NCBI RefSeq assembly: GCF_021491375.1
Contig: NZ_JAKEVY010000002.1
Span: forward strand, 682,001-746,000
Reading direction: 5' to 3'
Origin: Flavihumibacter fluminis
GTDB taxonomy: Bacteria > Bacteroidota > Bacteroidia > Chitinophagales > Chitinophagaceae
DNA length: 64,000 bases
In this document: positions 50,201 to 58,908 of the stretch, piece after piece
How the letters are laid out: each line of letters starts with the position of its first letter
Position numbering within the stretch: the first letter of the stretch is position 1
The notes under the pieces: generated by a model
What the model saw: the letters and a program-made list of their open reading frames with translations, nothing else
Told to the model about the DNA's origin: nothing
Database searches by the model: none
Position numbers and translations under genes: made by a program

Positions 50201-51607
50201 ATTTCCTATCAATGTCGCCTGCGTACAATCGGTCACTGTTACCTCCAGATAGTCGCCTTTTTTTAGTCCCGTTGGTTTTGGAAATACGATTACTTTGTTC
50301 TGGCTGTTGCGACCCATCCATTCATCCGGATTTTTTTTACTTGGCCCTTCAACCAGCACCTTGAATGTTTTGCCAAGATCTTTTTCATTGCTTTCCCGGC
50401 TTAATCTGCCCTGCAGGGCTACAATTTCACTAAGCCGTTGTTTTTTTGTTTCCAGCGGTACATCATCGGTATAACGGCGGGCTGCCAGGGTACCCGGCCG
50501 CTCGCTATAAAAGAACATATAACTCATGTCGTATTTGCTGTACTCCATGATGCTGAGGGTATCTTGATGATCTTCATCAGTTTCAGTACAGAAGCCAGCG
50601 ATAATATCGGACGAAATACCACAATCGGGAAGCACTTCACGAATGCGATCCACTTTAGCCATATACCATTCGCGGGTATAGGTCCGATTCATGAGTTGTA
50701 ATACACGGGAACTGCCACTTTGTACAGGGAGGTGTATGTATTTGCAGATATTTTCATATCGTGCCATGGTCTGCAATACCTCTTCGGTGATATCTTTTGG
50801 ATGAGAAGTGGAGAAACGAACACGCAAATCAGGCGCAATCATCGCTACTTTTTCCAGCAGATGCGCGAAGGTCACAGCTTCTCCTATGGATTCATCAAAG
50901 TAGTGATAAGAATCTACGTTTTGTCCCAGCAGGGTCACTTCTTTATAACCCTCTCTGTACAGTGTTTCACATTCGGCAACGATGCTGGCGGCATCCCGGC
51001 TCCTTTCGCGGCCCCTGGTAAAGGGAACCACACAAAAAGAACACATATTGTTACATCCGCGCATGATGCTTACGAAGGCTGATACTCCGTTGGAATCAAG
51101 GCGAACGGGTGCGATATCAGCATAGGTTTCTTCGCGACTAAGCAGCACGTTAACGGCTTTCTGGCCTGTTTCCGCTTCTTCAATAAGCGCTGGAAGCGAT
51201 CGATAGGCATCGGGCCCTACTACAATATCCACCAGCTTTTCTTCTTCCAGGAATTTAGCTTTCAGGCGTTCAGCCATGCAGCCCAGTACACCGATCAGCA
51301 ATCCCGGGTTGGATTTTTTCGCCTTTTTGAAATCGGTCAATCGTTTACGGACGGTTTGCTCTGCTTTTTCCCGGATGGAGCAGGTATTGATAAAAATCAG
51401 GTCGGCCTGTTCCAGGTTTCGGGTTGCTCCGAAGCCCTGTTCCTGCAGAATGGAAGCCACTATTTCGCTGTCGGCGAAGTTCATCTGGCAACCGTAACTC
51501 TCAATATAGAAGTGTTTTTTGTATTGGTTTTCATCCACAGCGAAAGGCGCATACGCTTCTCCTTGCCTGTTTTCGTCATGTACTTTTTGCGTCAGAAAAT
51601 CCAGCAT
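50183..51607 (-). CDS. miaB: tRNA-2-methylthio-N6-dimethylallyladenosine synthase
   Basis: A 474-residue radical SAM methylthiotransferase that adds a methylthio group to i6A at position 37 of tRNAs reading UNN codons. The N-terminal domain has three cluster cysteines ([28 protein letters not shown]). The radical SAM motif is [23 protein letters not shown] (~186-193 for the cysteines). A C-terminal TRAM domain starts near [17 protein letters not shown]. The final residues (NVKREK) are encoded by a heptamer repeat array, so the extreme C-terminus is probably not conserved. It is the first gene of the miaB to secG operon; a -7 element lies 20 bp upstream. Confidence 0.96.
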   Translation of the reverse strand: MLDFLTQKVHDENRQGEAYAPFAVDENQYKKHFYIESYGCQMNFADSEIVASILQEQGFGATRNLEQADLIFINTCSIREKAEQTVRKRLTDFKKAKKSNPGLLIGVLGCMAERLKAKFLEEEKLVDIVVGPDAYRSLPALIEEAETGQKAVNVLLSREETYADIAPVRLDSNGVSAFVSIMRGCNNMCSFCVVPFTRGRERSRDAASIVAECETLYREGYKEVTLLGQNVDSYHYFDESIGEAVTFAHLLEKVAMIAPDLRVRFSTSHPKDITEEVLQTMARYENICKYIHLPVQSGSSRVLQLMNRTYTREWYMAKVDRIREVLPDCGISSDIIAGFCTETDEDHQDTLSIMEYSKYDMSYMFFYSERPGTLAARRYTDDVPLETKKQRLSEIVALQGRLSRESNEKDLGKTFKVLVEGPSKKNPDEWMGRNSQNKVIVFPKPTGLKKGDYLEVTVTDCTQATLIGNVKREK

Positions 51608-51626
51608 CCCAATCAGTTTAAGGGAG

Positions 51627-51659
51627 CAAAATTAGCGAAAAACCAGCAATTGTGCCAAA
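51627..51659 (-). promoter_or_regulatory. Candidate promoter of the miaB operon
   Basis: The minus strand has TTTG at 51659-51656 and TAATTTTG at 51634-51627, spaced by 21 bp (one more than the usual range). The -7 element is a full match to TANNTTTG and ends 20 bp before the miaB ATG. Confidence 0.55.
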
Positions 51660-51672
51660 TTGACAGGAAGGA

Positions 51673-53124
51673 TTACCAGATTGTTTTTCCCTGGTAAAAA
51701 TCCAGCACCCTGGTTCGGAATACATATTCGTATTTGGCGATGATCAGGTTTATACTTGCCCTATCCAGGTTGTTCTTGGCGGTCAGGTATTCCACCGAAT
51801 TCAGCACTCCTTCACTAAAGCGGGCTTCTGCCGTACGAAAGGATTCCTGGAACGCTTCAACCTGCAGCAGCAAGGTTTTGTATCGGTTATAGGTTGCGTT
51901 CATATTGAGGTAGGCCTGTTCCACCTGTTGTTGCAAACGTATCCGGGTGTTTTTTTCAACTAACTCGGCAGTTTTTAATTGAATTTTTGCCCGGTCGATC
52001 CGGTTGCGTGTTTGCAGGGAATTCACGAGGGGAATCCGAAGTGCCAGGTTGATATTGGTACCGTAGTTGTTTTTGAACTGATCACTGTAGGTGATTTTTT
52101 GCATGTCAAATTCTTCCCGCATGGTCAGAACCGGAGATTGTGTACCATTGATTTGAACATAGTCACCGGTAGTTGTTTCAACCGTGCGCAGAAACTGGGC
52201 TGTACGAGCTGCGCTGGAATAGTTCGTGTATAGTGCACCATTCAGGCTCAATGTTGGCCAGAGTTGGCTTTTCCAGGTTTTAACTCCTTTTTCAGCACTT
52301 TCAGTGCGAAGCCGGGCAGCTTTTACAACGGCCAGTTCATTAATCGCTGCCTGGTAAATGGTGGTGGCATCTCCCAGGTAGGATTGCAGAAAATCTTCTG
52401 GTCGGATTGGTTCGAGTTCCAGGCTGGGGTCGTACGGAATATTCATCCACTGACAAAGGGTAAGCCTGGCTGCGTCCAATTGATTTTGGGTATTGACAAG
52501 ATTGATTTCGTCGTTGGCGAGTTGACCTTTCAGGTCGAAATACTGCGAGGGTTGAACGGCACCTTCCTTGTGTAGGATTTCCAGGCGCTCCACCTGCCGG
52601 CGGCTTAGTTCTGCCTGAAGGCGAATCTGCTGCAGCAGATCTTTAGTACTTAATACAAGCAGATAAGCATTCATAAGATTCAGGCTCAGGTTGTCTTTAG
52701 CCTGTTGAATCTCTTCCTTGCCGGCTGCAAGGGCAAGGCGTTGTTGCTGGATATTGTTCTGTGTTGCCAGTCCGTTAAAAAGCACTACGCCTCCGTTAAC
52801 AGCATAGTTTGCATAGTCAATTTTCTGATTCAGGTAACTGTTGGTAAAAGGATCGATATTTCTACCCTGGTTGGAACCATGTTCAATCAGCCCGTTTACC
52901 TGGGGCAACATATTTTGTTTGGCCTGTCGGTAATCAATACCCGTGGTGGCCGCCAGCAGTTCTGCCTGTTTGAGTTCGAGGTTATTGGTATAAGCAATAT
53001 CCAGGCATTCTTTCAGTGATAACTGCCGACTGCTGTCTGTCTGCGCCATCAGCCTGGTACCTGCCAGTAGCAGGACCAGACTTATCGCGCATATACATAG
53101 GAGTGAGGTTCTATTCTTCTTCAT
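51673..53124 (-). CDS. TolC-family outer-membrane protein
   Basis: A 483-residue outer-membrane efflux protein. The ATG at 53124 begins the signal peptide (MKKNRTSLLCICAISLVLLLAGTRLMAQ); upstream in-frame sequence overlaps the ATPase gene. Two OEP repeats follow, starting with LSLKECLDIAYTNNLELKQAEL, a standard opening, and ending with RTAEARFSEGVLNSVEYLTAKNNLDRA, a well-conserved C-terminal block. It lies 13 bp after an ABC ATPase gene on the same strand, so ATPase and channel should form one unit; the permeases upstream probably complete the machine. No adaptor (HlyD/MacA-type) gene is in this part of the window and one is needed for a full pump. Confidence 0.93.
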   Translation of the reverse strand: MKKNRTSLLCICAISLVLLLAGTRLMAQTDSSRQLSLKECLDIAYTNNLELKQAELLAATTGIDYRQAKQNMLPQVNGLIEHGSNQGRNIDPFTNSYLNQKIDYANYAVNGGVVLFNGLATQNNIQQQRLALAAGKEEIQQAKDNLSLNLMNAYLLVLSTKDLLQQIRLQAELSRRQVERLEILHKEGAVQPSQYFDLKGQLANDEINLVNTQNQLDAARLTLCQWMNIPYDPSLELEPIRPEDFLQSYLGDATTIYQAAINELAVVKAARLRTESAEKGVKTWKSQLWPTLSLNGALYTNYSSAARTAQFLRTVETTTGDYVQINGTQSPVLTMREEFDMQKITYSDQFKNNYGTNINLALRIPLVNSLQTRNRIDRAKIQLKTAELVEKNTRIRLQQQVEQAYLNMNATYNRYKTLLLQVEAFQESFRTAEARFSEGVLNSVEYLTAKNNLDRASINLIIAKYEYVFRTRVLDFYQGKTIW

Positions 53125-53137
53125 AAAAAAAGGTCGC

Positions 53138-53809
53138 TTATCGGTTGTGTTCAATTCTTCCATCTAATAAATGAATGATACGATTGCTGTAGGCTGCGTT
53201 TTTTTCCGAGTGGGTTACCTGGATTATGGTAACTCCGTCTTCTTTGTTGAGTTGGGTGAAAATGTCCATGATTTCCTCGCCTTGTTTGCTGTTCAGGTTG
53301 CCGGTTGGTTCATCTGCCAGGATCAGTTTGGGTTTTGCGATCAGGGCCCTTGCAATGCCTACGAGTTGCTGCTGTCCTCCTGAAAGTTGAGCGGGGAATA
53401 AATCTTTTTTACCCACGATATTGAACCGGTCCAGCATATCGGCTACCAGCGCTTTTCGGTCGGAGGATTTGGTATCCTGATAGAGCAGCGGTGTTTCAAT
53501 GTTTTCGTAGACCGTCAGTTCATCGATCAGATGGTACGCCTGGAATACAAAACCAATATGTTGTTTGTATAATTGGGAGCGTTGTTTTTCTTTTAGCGTA
53601 TGTACGGGCTGATCATAAAATTGATAGGAGCCTTCATCTGCTGTATCGAGCATACCGATCACGTTCAGCAGTGTGGATTTTCCTGAACCGGAAGGTCCCA
53701 TTATCGAAACAAATTCTCCTTCTTCAATGCCAAGGTTGATGTCTTTGAGCAGGAAGATGCGATTGTTACCCTGGTTTACCCATTTTGAAATATGCTCCAG
53801 TTTAATCAT
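53138..53809 (-). CDS. ABC transporter ATPase, LolD/MacB type
   Basis: A 223-residue ATPase with all motifs intact: Walker A GPSGSGKSTLLN (~38), Q-loop VFQAYHL, signature LSGGQQQLVGIARAL, Walker [12 protein letters not shown], and H-loop QVTHSEK. The [14 protein letters not shown] pattern is the mark of the LolD/MacB/FtsE group, which work with FtsX-type permeases and move substrates out of the inner membrane by mechanotransmission. It precedes the TolC gene by 13 bp and follows the four-permease array after a ~285 bp gap. It is paralogous to the ATPase cut by the right edge of the window. Confidence 0.95.
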   Translation of the reverse strand: MIKLEHISKWVNQGNNRIFLLKDINLGIEEGEFVSIMGPSGSGKSTLLNVIGMLDTADEGSYQFYDQPVHTLKEKQRSQLYKQHIGFVFQAYHLIDELTVYENIETPLLYQDTKSSDRKALVADMLDRFNIVGKKDLFPAQLSGGQQQLVGIARALIAKPKLILADEPTGNLNSKQGEEIMDIFTQLNKEDGVTIIQVTHSEKNAAYSNRIIHLLDGRIEHNR

Positions 53810-54093
53810 GATTCGTCGGTTGAATTATCTGCTAAGACAAAATGAAATATTGTGCCAATTCTGTAAAATTATGATTATCAGTTTGTTGAGGCCTGTGTTT
53901 GACTTTTAACTGTCCGGTATTGATACAGTCATTGTTCGGTTGTGCCCTATCAATCAACAGGTAACCAATGGATAGATGTTCTGACTTAAGTTATTCCAGG
54001 TAGAAATACACCTGCAACAAACCTGCGATACCAAAAGCTTGCCTGCAACTGGTAGTACGCTGTTCACTTTGTTTTGTGTAATTAAGATGTGGA
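53810..54093. other. Gap between ATPase and permease array
   Basis: A 284-bp region without a gene. It should hold the promoter of the ATPase-TolC unit on the minus strand and the end of the permease transcript. A CAAAATGA at about 53839 is one mismatch from a minus-strand -7 element. I see no strong hairpin, repeat or RNA gene. Confidence 0.4.
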
Positions 54094-56529
54094 TTATTCG
54101 GTTTTAAGGCTTTTAACGGGGTTTGCTAAAGCAGCTGAGATAGCTTTGTAACCAACCGTGAGCCAGGCGATAAAAAGGTTAATAACTACTGCGATTAAAA
54201 AAATCCACCAGGCTATTTCGATTCGGAATACAAAATTCTCAAGCCAACCATTCATCATATACCAGGCTACAGGAGCCGCCATTGCAAAAGCTATCAATAT
54301 AAGAAGGGTGAACTCTTTTGAGAATAAAACCACAATACTGCCAACCGAAGCACCGAGTACCTTACGGATTCCAACTTCTTTTGTTTTCTGCACGGCCATA
54401 AAGGATATCAGTCCGTACAGCCCCAGGCAGGAAATCACGATTGCAAGTGCAGCAAATACTTTATATAATCTGCTGAGTCGTTCTTCCTGCTGGTAAAAGT
54501 TGTTGATGGTTTCATCCAGGAAACTGGCACGGAAGGCATATTCAGGATAAAACCGATTCCAGACTTTTTCAATTTTACGGAGCGCCTGTCCGGGGTTACT
54601 GGTTTCCAGTCGGATATTGGTTTGGGCCATATAATTCCCTAATTTACCAGGCGCATGGAAAAGAACAGTAGGTTTAATAGATTCCCTGAGTGAATTGTTT
54701 TTAAAGTCCTTTACTACACCAGCAATGGGCATCCATTCCGATATACCAAGCCGGATTGTTTTTCCGATGGCTTCCTCTGGAGTTTTTAATCCCAGTTTTT
54801 TTACCATTGTTTCATTAATAACCACTTTGAGGAGAGAGTCCTCCGATCTGTAAAATTCACCCGCTGCCATCTTTAATCCGAACGTTTCAACGTAGGATCC
54901 ATCGGCCATCTTAATATGCGTATCAAAGGGGAGATCCTCATTAATCTGGTTGAATGCAAAATTCATTGTCCAGTTGTTATCACTGGACGGAGCATCCATG
55001 GAAAAGGAAACATGTTTTACTTCAGGTAATTGTTGCAGCGCAGCTTTGAATCCGGTGTGCTTTGCGATACTGGTACTATCCATATTTCCTGACAGCAGCA
55101 GTGTAGATTCTTTATTAAATCCCAGATCTGTATTTCGGATAAAATTCATTTGTGAAACAGCAATAATGGTCGCAATTACCAACAACTGTGCAAAAGCAAA
55201 CTGAAGTACAACCAGTACTCTTCGTAGGGAAAGTCCGGCTATTGAATGAGCATGAATTTTGTTTTTTATAGCTTCTACCGGGTTGAATCTGCTTAAAACA
55301 AGTGCAGGGTAAAATCCGGAAAGTAAAACAGTTACCAATAATATAATTACTAAAAACAGGAGCACATTGGTTTGAAAAAGGGGAAGTTTTTCCTGAATAT
55401 CTGTGATGTATTTAAGGTAAGGCAGGGTCAGCCAGGTTATAAGCAGCGCTATTATCAAAGCGAATAATACAAGCAAAAAGGTTTCCGCCAATAACTGAAC
55501 GCGTAATTGGCCACGGGTGCTGCCCATTACTTTTCTGATTCCGATTTCTTTGCTCCTTTTTACTGCCAGAGCGGTGGAGAGGTTGATAAAATTGATGCAG
55601 GCCATCAGCAGGATCAACAAACCAATTAACTGCAATGTCATCAGGGATGATTTGCTGCTGATATGAGTGCCATTGTTTCCAAATCTGGTGTCGAAATGGA
55701 TTTCTTTCATTGGGAGTAAAAAATGAAAAATTTTACCAACGGCTTCGGGACGGTAATATTTTTTTACAAAATCCTGCAATTGTTTATTTACCTGTTCCGG
55801 TTGAACTGATTGTGGCAAAAGTGCATATACCTGGTGGTTGGAGGTGGAAAATCCCCAGGATTCTTTGTTTTGCTCATAACCCCATAGATCCAGATTGGAT
55901 TCTAAGGTGGCATAGGAGGGCAGCATTTGAAAATTAAAATCCGTGTTGGGAGGTGGATCCGCAAATACGGCTCCAACCTGTAATCTGACTTTGTTTTCAA
56001 ATAAGAGCGATCGACCGACTGCATTGCTTTCGGAACCAAAATATTTGATAGCCTTGGAGCGTGATAGGGCGATCATATCAGGTTTACTGAAGATTTCCGG
56101 AGATCCTTCAATCCATGAAAAGGAAAAAAAATCTGCGATCCCCGGATCTACAAAAAATACACCCTGCTCTTCCAGGAATTTTTTATCGCTTACCTGATCG
56201 GCTGCATCCAATACGGTGAATTGCGCGCCGAATGAAGTAAATAACTCAGTAAACTGTACTGTCGGGAAATCATTGCTGAGTGCTTTTTTAGCCGGAAGGG
56301 CGATACCACCATAAAAATCTTCATTACCCGCTTTTACTTCTTTTTTTACTACCTGGTATATCCTTTCGGCATTCGGATGATAGGTATCGAAACTATATTC
56401 GTGTTGAACTACCAAAAAGATAACAAGACATGCTGCCAGCGCAATGGCCAATCCCGCAAGATTGAGGAATGAATTGGTCCCGTAACGGCGAATATTCCGG
56501 ATGGCTATGGTAATATAGTTGCTGATCAT
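54094..56529 (-). CDS. FtsX/MacB-type ABC permease, array member 4
   Basis: An 811-residue permease. An N-terminal helix (FLNLAGLAIALAACLVIFLVV) is followed by a ~230-residue periplasmic MacB-type domain, then three helices beginning after RSKEIGIRKVMGS, a linker helix, a second periplasmic region and a second FtsX domain (VQKTKEVGIRKVLGASVGSI). It ends NPVKSLKTE. So it has eight helices, two FtsX domains and two periplasmic domains, and is about twice the length of MacB's membrane half. This is the last of four tandem relatives. It has no ATPase of its own and must use one of the nearby LolD-type proteins. The substrate is unknown; such sets are often labelled antimicrobial peptide exporters by homology only. 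Confidence 0.92.
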   Translation of the reverse strand: MISNYITIAIRNIRRYGTNSFLNLAGLAIALAACLVIFLVVQHEYSFDTYHPNAERIYQVVKKEVKAGNEDFYGGIALPAKKALSNDFPTVQFTELFTSFGAQFTVLDAADQVSDKKFLEEQGVFFVDPGIADFFSFSWIEGSPEIFSKPDMIALSRSKAIKYFGSESNAVGRSLLFENKVRLQVGAVFADPPPNTDFNFQMLPSYATLESNLDLWGYEQNKESWGFSTSNHQVYALLPQSVQPEQVNKQLQDFVKKYYRPEAVGKIFHFLLPMKEIHFDTRFGNNGTHISSKSSLMTLQLIGLLILLMACINFINLSTALAVKRSKEIGIRKVMGSTRGQLRVQLLAETFLLVLFALIIALLITWLTLPYLKYITDIQEKLPLFQTNVLLFLVIILLVTVLLSGFYPALVLSRFNPVEAIKNKIHAHSIAGLSLRRVLVVLQFAFAQLLVIATIIAVSQMNFIRNTDLGFNKESTLLLSGNMDSTSIAKHTGFKAALQQLPEVKHVSFSMDAPSSDNNWTMNFAFNQINEDLPFDTHIKMADGSYVETFGLKMAAGEFYRSEDSLLKVVINETMVKKLGLKTPEEAIGKTIRLGISEWMPIAGVVKDFKNNSLRESIKPTVLFHAPGKLGNYMAQTNIRLETSNPGQALRKIEKVWNRFYPEYAFRASFLDETINNFYQQEERLSRLYKVFAALAIVISCLGLYGLISFMAVQKTKEVGIRKVLGASVGSIVVLFSKEFTLLILIAFAMAAPVAWYMMNGWLENFVFRIEIAWWIFLIAVVINLFIAWLTVGYKAISAALANPVKSLKTE

Positions 56530-56538
56530 GGAGTAAGT

Positions 56539-58899
56539 TTATTCTGATTTCAAACTTTTTACCGGATTGGAAACAGCAGCTTTTATTGCCTGGATGCTGG
56601 TGGTTAAGAGTGCTATCGTCAGACTTAAAAAACCGGTCGCCACAAACACCCATACATCTATGGAAGTTTTGTAAGCATACCCTTTCAACCATTGGTTCAT
56701 TAGTATCCAGGCAATTGGTGAAGCAACGATGAAGGAGATCAGTACGAGTTTCAGGAAATCTTTGGACAATAAGCTGGTTATGGATGCAACAGAGGCGCCC
56801 AATACCTTCCGGATGCCAATTTCTTTGAACCGGGTGGCAGCCATATAAGTGGCCAATCCAAATAAGCCCATGCAGGAAATGAAAATAGTCAGACCGGCAA
56901 ACAAGGCTGCCAATGAACCCATTTTTTTCTCTTCTTCAAATTTGGAAGCGTAAGCCTGGTCAACGAATGTGTAATCAAATGGATAGCTGGGATTGAATTT
57001 TTTGAATATAGTTTCGGCGTTTTTAAGATTCGTACTTACACTGTTAGTGGGATTCAGTCGGAAATGAATCACATTAAACCATCCGTGTGCACCTTCAATT
57101 ACCATTGGTTGTGTTTTGGCAAAAGGAGAATGGAGGATAAAGTCTTTAATAACTCCGATCACGGTCCAATCCTGGCCATTATCCTGAATAACCTGGCCGA
57201 TGGGATCGGAAAAGCCCATTGCTTTTACTGCAGATTCATTTAACAATACGGCAGCTGAATCAGCCGGATGTGCAGCCAGATCAAAATCCCTTCCTTTCAC
57301 CAGTTCTAGTCCGGCTGTTTTTACAAATTGCTGATCAGCACAAAAGCGATCAAATAAGGTGCGATCGTCGGGCTGTTTTCCTTTCCAGCCTATTCCCCAG
57401 GTATTACTCCAACCTTCGGTAAGCGGGGCGCTTGTTTTAGTAACAGAGGTGGCTATACCTGAAGAGAGGAGCTCGTTTTTTATAAGATCATAATTTTTTT
57501 CAGCCGTGCCAGTCAGGAAATAATACAATAACTGGTCCTTGTTATACCCATTGTTCCGGTTTTGAGCATAATTGATTTGTTTTTTTATGACCAGCGTACT
57601 GATGATCAGAATAATGGCGAATGTGAATTGTAAAACCACCAGTACTTTTCTGGGATTTATAGCCGATTGTGTTTTTTTGAATGTCCCTTTTAATACTTTG
57701 GTAGGCTGGAAACCTGATAGAAAAAAAGCCGGATAGCTGCCTGCTATTAATCCAGTTAGCAGAATAAATCCAGCCCATAATGCCCAGGCTAGCGGATTGG
57801 TATAATCGATTTCAACCAGTTTGCCTGTAAAAGTATTAAAGGCTGGTAAGGTCACTTGTACCAGTAGTAGAGACAGTATTCCAGCCAAAAATGCAATCAG
57901 GATAGATTCACCCAGGAACTGTCCCATTAAATTATGGCGCATGGCGCCGATTACTTTACGGATACCAACTTCTTTCGCACGTTGCTCACTTTTGGCAGTG
58001 CTGAGGTTCATGAAATTTATGCAGGCAATTAATAAGATAATAGCACCAACGATGGTAAAGATTCGGATATATTCGATCATTCCGCCTTCTTCTACACCTT
58101 CTGTGAAACTGGAATAAAGTCTCCAACGCTCAATTGGATACAAAAAGAAACCTCCTGTAGGATCATCGCGATCGTATTTTTTGCGGAAATTTTCCAGTTT
58201 TGCATTGGCGCTCTCCACTTTTGATCCTGGTTTTAGTAAAGCATAGGTACGTGTAGAGTTATTCCCCCAGTAATCATCATCCCATCCCTGTGCACGCAGA
58301 AAAGCCCAGGGTAACAGGCATTCGAATTGAAAACGGGAATTATTGGGAGGATCCTGCACAACTGCTGTAACTATTAACTGGAATTTTTCATTCAATTCAA
58401 GGGTCTGGCCAATTGGGTTATCTGTTCCAAATAATTTGGCTGCAGTCGATGCTGTTAATACCACACCGGATGGATTCATCAGGGCATTTTGTATATCTCC
58501 TTTCAGTACCGGAAAACTGAATACCTGAAGAAAGGTTGAATCCACCATGGATGCTTTCATCATAATGGTCTTATCCCCAAATCGTGTAAGGTAATTGTCA
58601 GCCCAGTTTACTCTTGTAGTGGTTTCAATTTCGGGTATATCTGACTGTAAGGCGCTGGCCAGAATTTTAGGAGTAGTATTCCAGCAGGAAACCTTACCGT
58701 TGAAGCTGCCTTTATTCCAGGCCTCAAAAATCCGGTCTTTTTTTTCATGGAACCGGTCGTAGCTAATTTCATGACTAATCCAAAGAAAAATCAGAATGGC
58801 AGATGCCATTCCTACAGCAAGGCCCAGGATATTGATGGCCGAGAAACCCTTGTATTTAAGGAGGTTTCGGAAAGCGATCTTGAAATAATTAAATAGCAT
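56539..58899 (-). CDS. FtsX/MacB-type ABC permease, array member 3
   Basis: A 786-residue permease with the same plan: N-terminal FSAINILGLAVGMASAILIFLW helix, MacB-type periplasmic domain, first FtsX domain (EQRAKEVGIRKVIGAMRHNL), second periplasmic domain, and a second FtsX domain (TRFKEIGIRKVLGASVASI) ending NPVKSLKSE. It begins nine bases after the end of array member 2 and ends nine bases before member 4 starts, so they share a transcript. The periplasmic parts differ most from the other members, suggesting different partners or substrates; the transmembrane blocks are the best preserved. The reading frame is intact. Confidence 0.92.
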   Translation of the reverse strand: MLFNYFKIAFRNLLKYKGFSAINILGLAVGMASAILIFLWISHEISYDRFHEKKDRIFEAWNKGSFNGKVSCWNTTPKILASALQSDIPEIETTTRVNWADNYLTRFGDKTIMMKASMVDSTFLQVFSFPVLKGDIQNALMNPSGVVLTASTAAKLFGTDNPIGQTLELNEKFQLIVTAVVQDPPNNSRFQFECLLPWAFLRAQGWDDDYWGNNSTRTYALLKPGSKVESANAKLENFRKKYDRDDPTGGFFLYPIERWRLYSSFTEGVEEGGMIEYIRIFTIVGAIILLIACINFMNLSTAKSEQRAKEVGIRKVIGAMRHNLMGQFLGESILIAFLAGILSLLLVQVTLPAFNTFTGKLVEIDYTNPLAWALWAGFILLTGLIAGSYPAFFLSGFQPTKVLKGTFKKTQSAINPRKVLVVLQFTFAIILIISTLVIKKQINYAQNRNNGYNKDQLLYYFLTGTAEKNYDLIKNELLSSGIATSVTKTSAPLTEGWSNTWGIGWKGKQPDDRTLFDRFCADQQFVKTAGLELVKGRDFDLAAHPADSAAVLLNESAVKAMGFSDPIGQVIQDNGQDWTVIGVIKDFILHSPFAKTQPMVIEGAHGWFNVIHFRLNPTNSVSTNLKNAETIFKKFNPSYPFDYTFVDQAYASKFEEEKKMGSLAALFAGLTIFISCMGLFGLATYMAATRFKEIGIRKVLGASVASITSLLSKDFLKLVLISFIVASPIAWILMNQWLKGYAYKTSIDVWVFVATGFLSLTIALLTTSIQAIKAAVSNPVKSLKSE

Positions 58900-58908
58900 A
58901 CAACTAGT

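Noticed and set aside
505-53163. Long overlapping frames opposite DnaE, HppA, AsmA-like and other genes
   Set aside because: They lie fully inside firmly identified genes on the other strand or in other frames and show no domain, signal or start context.
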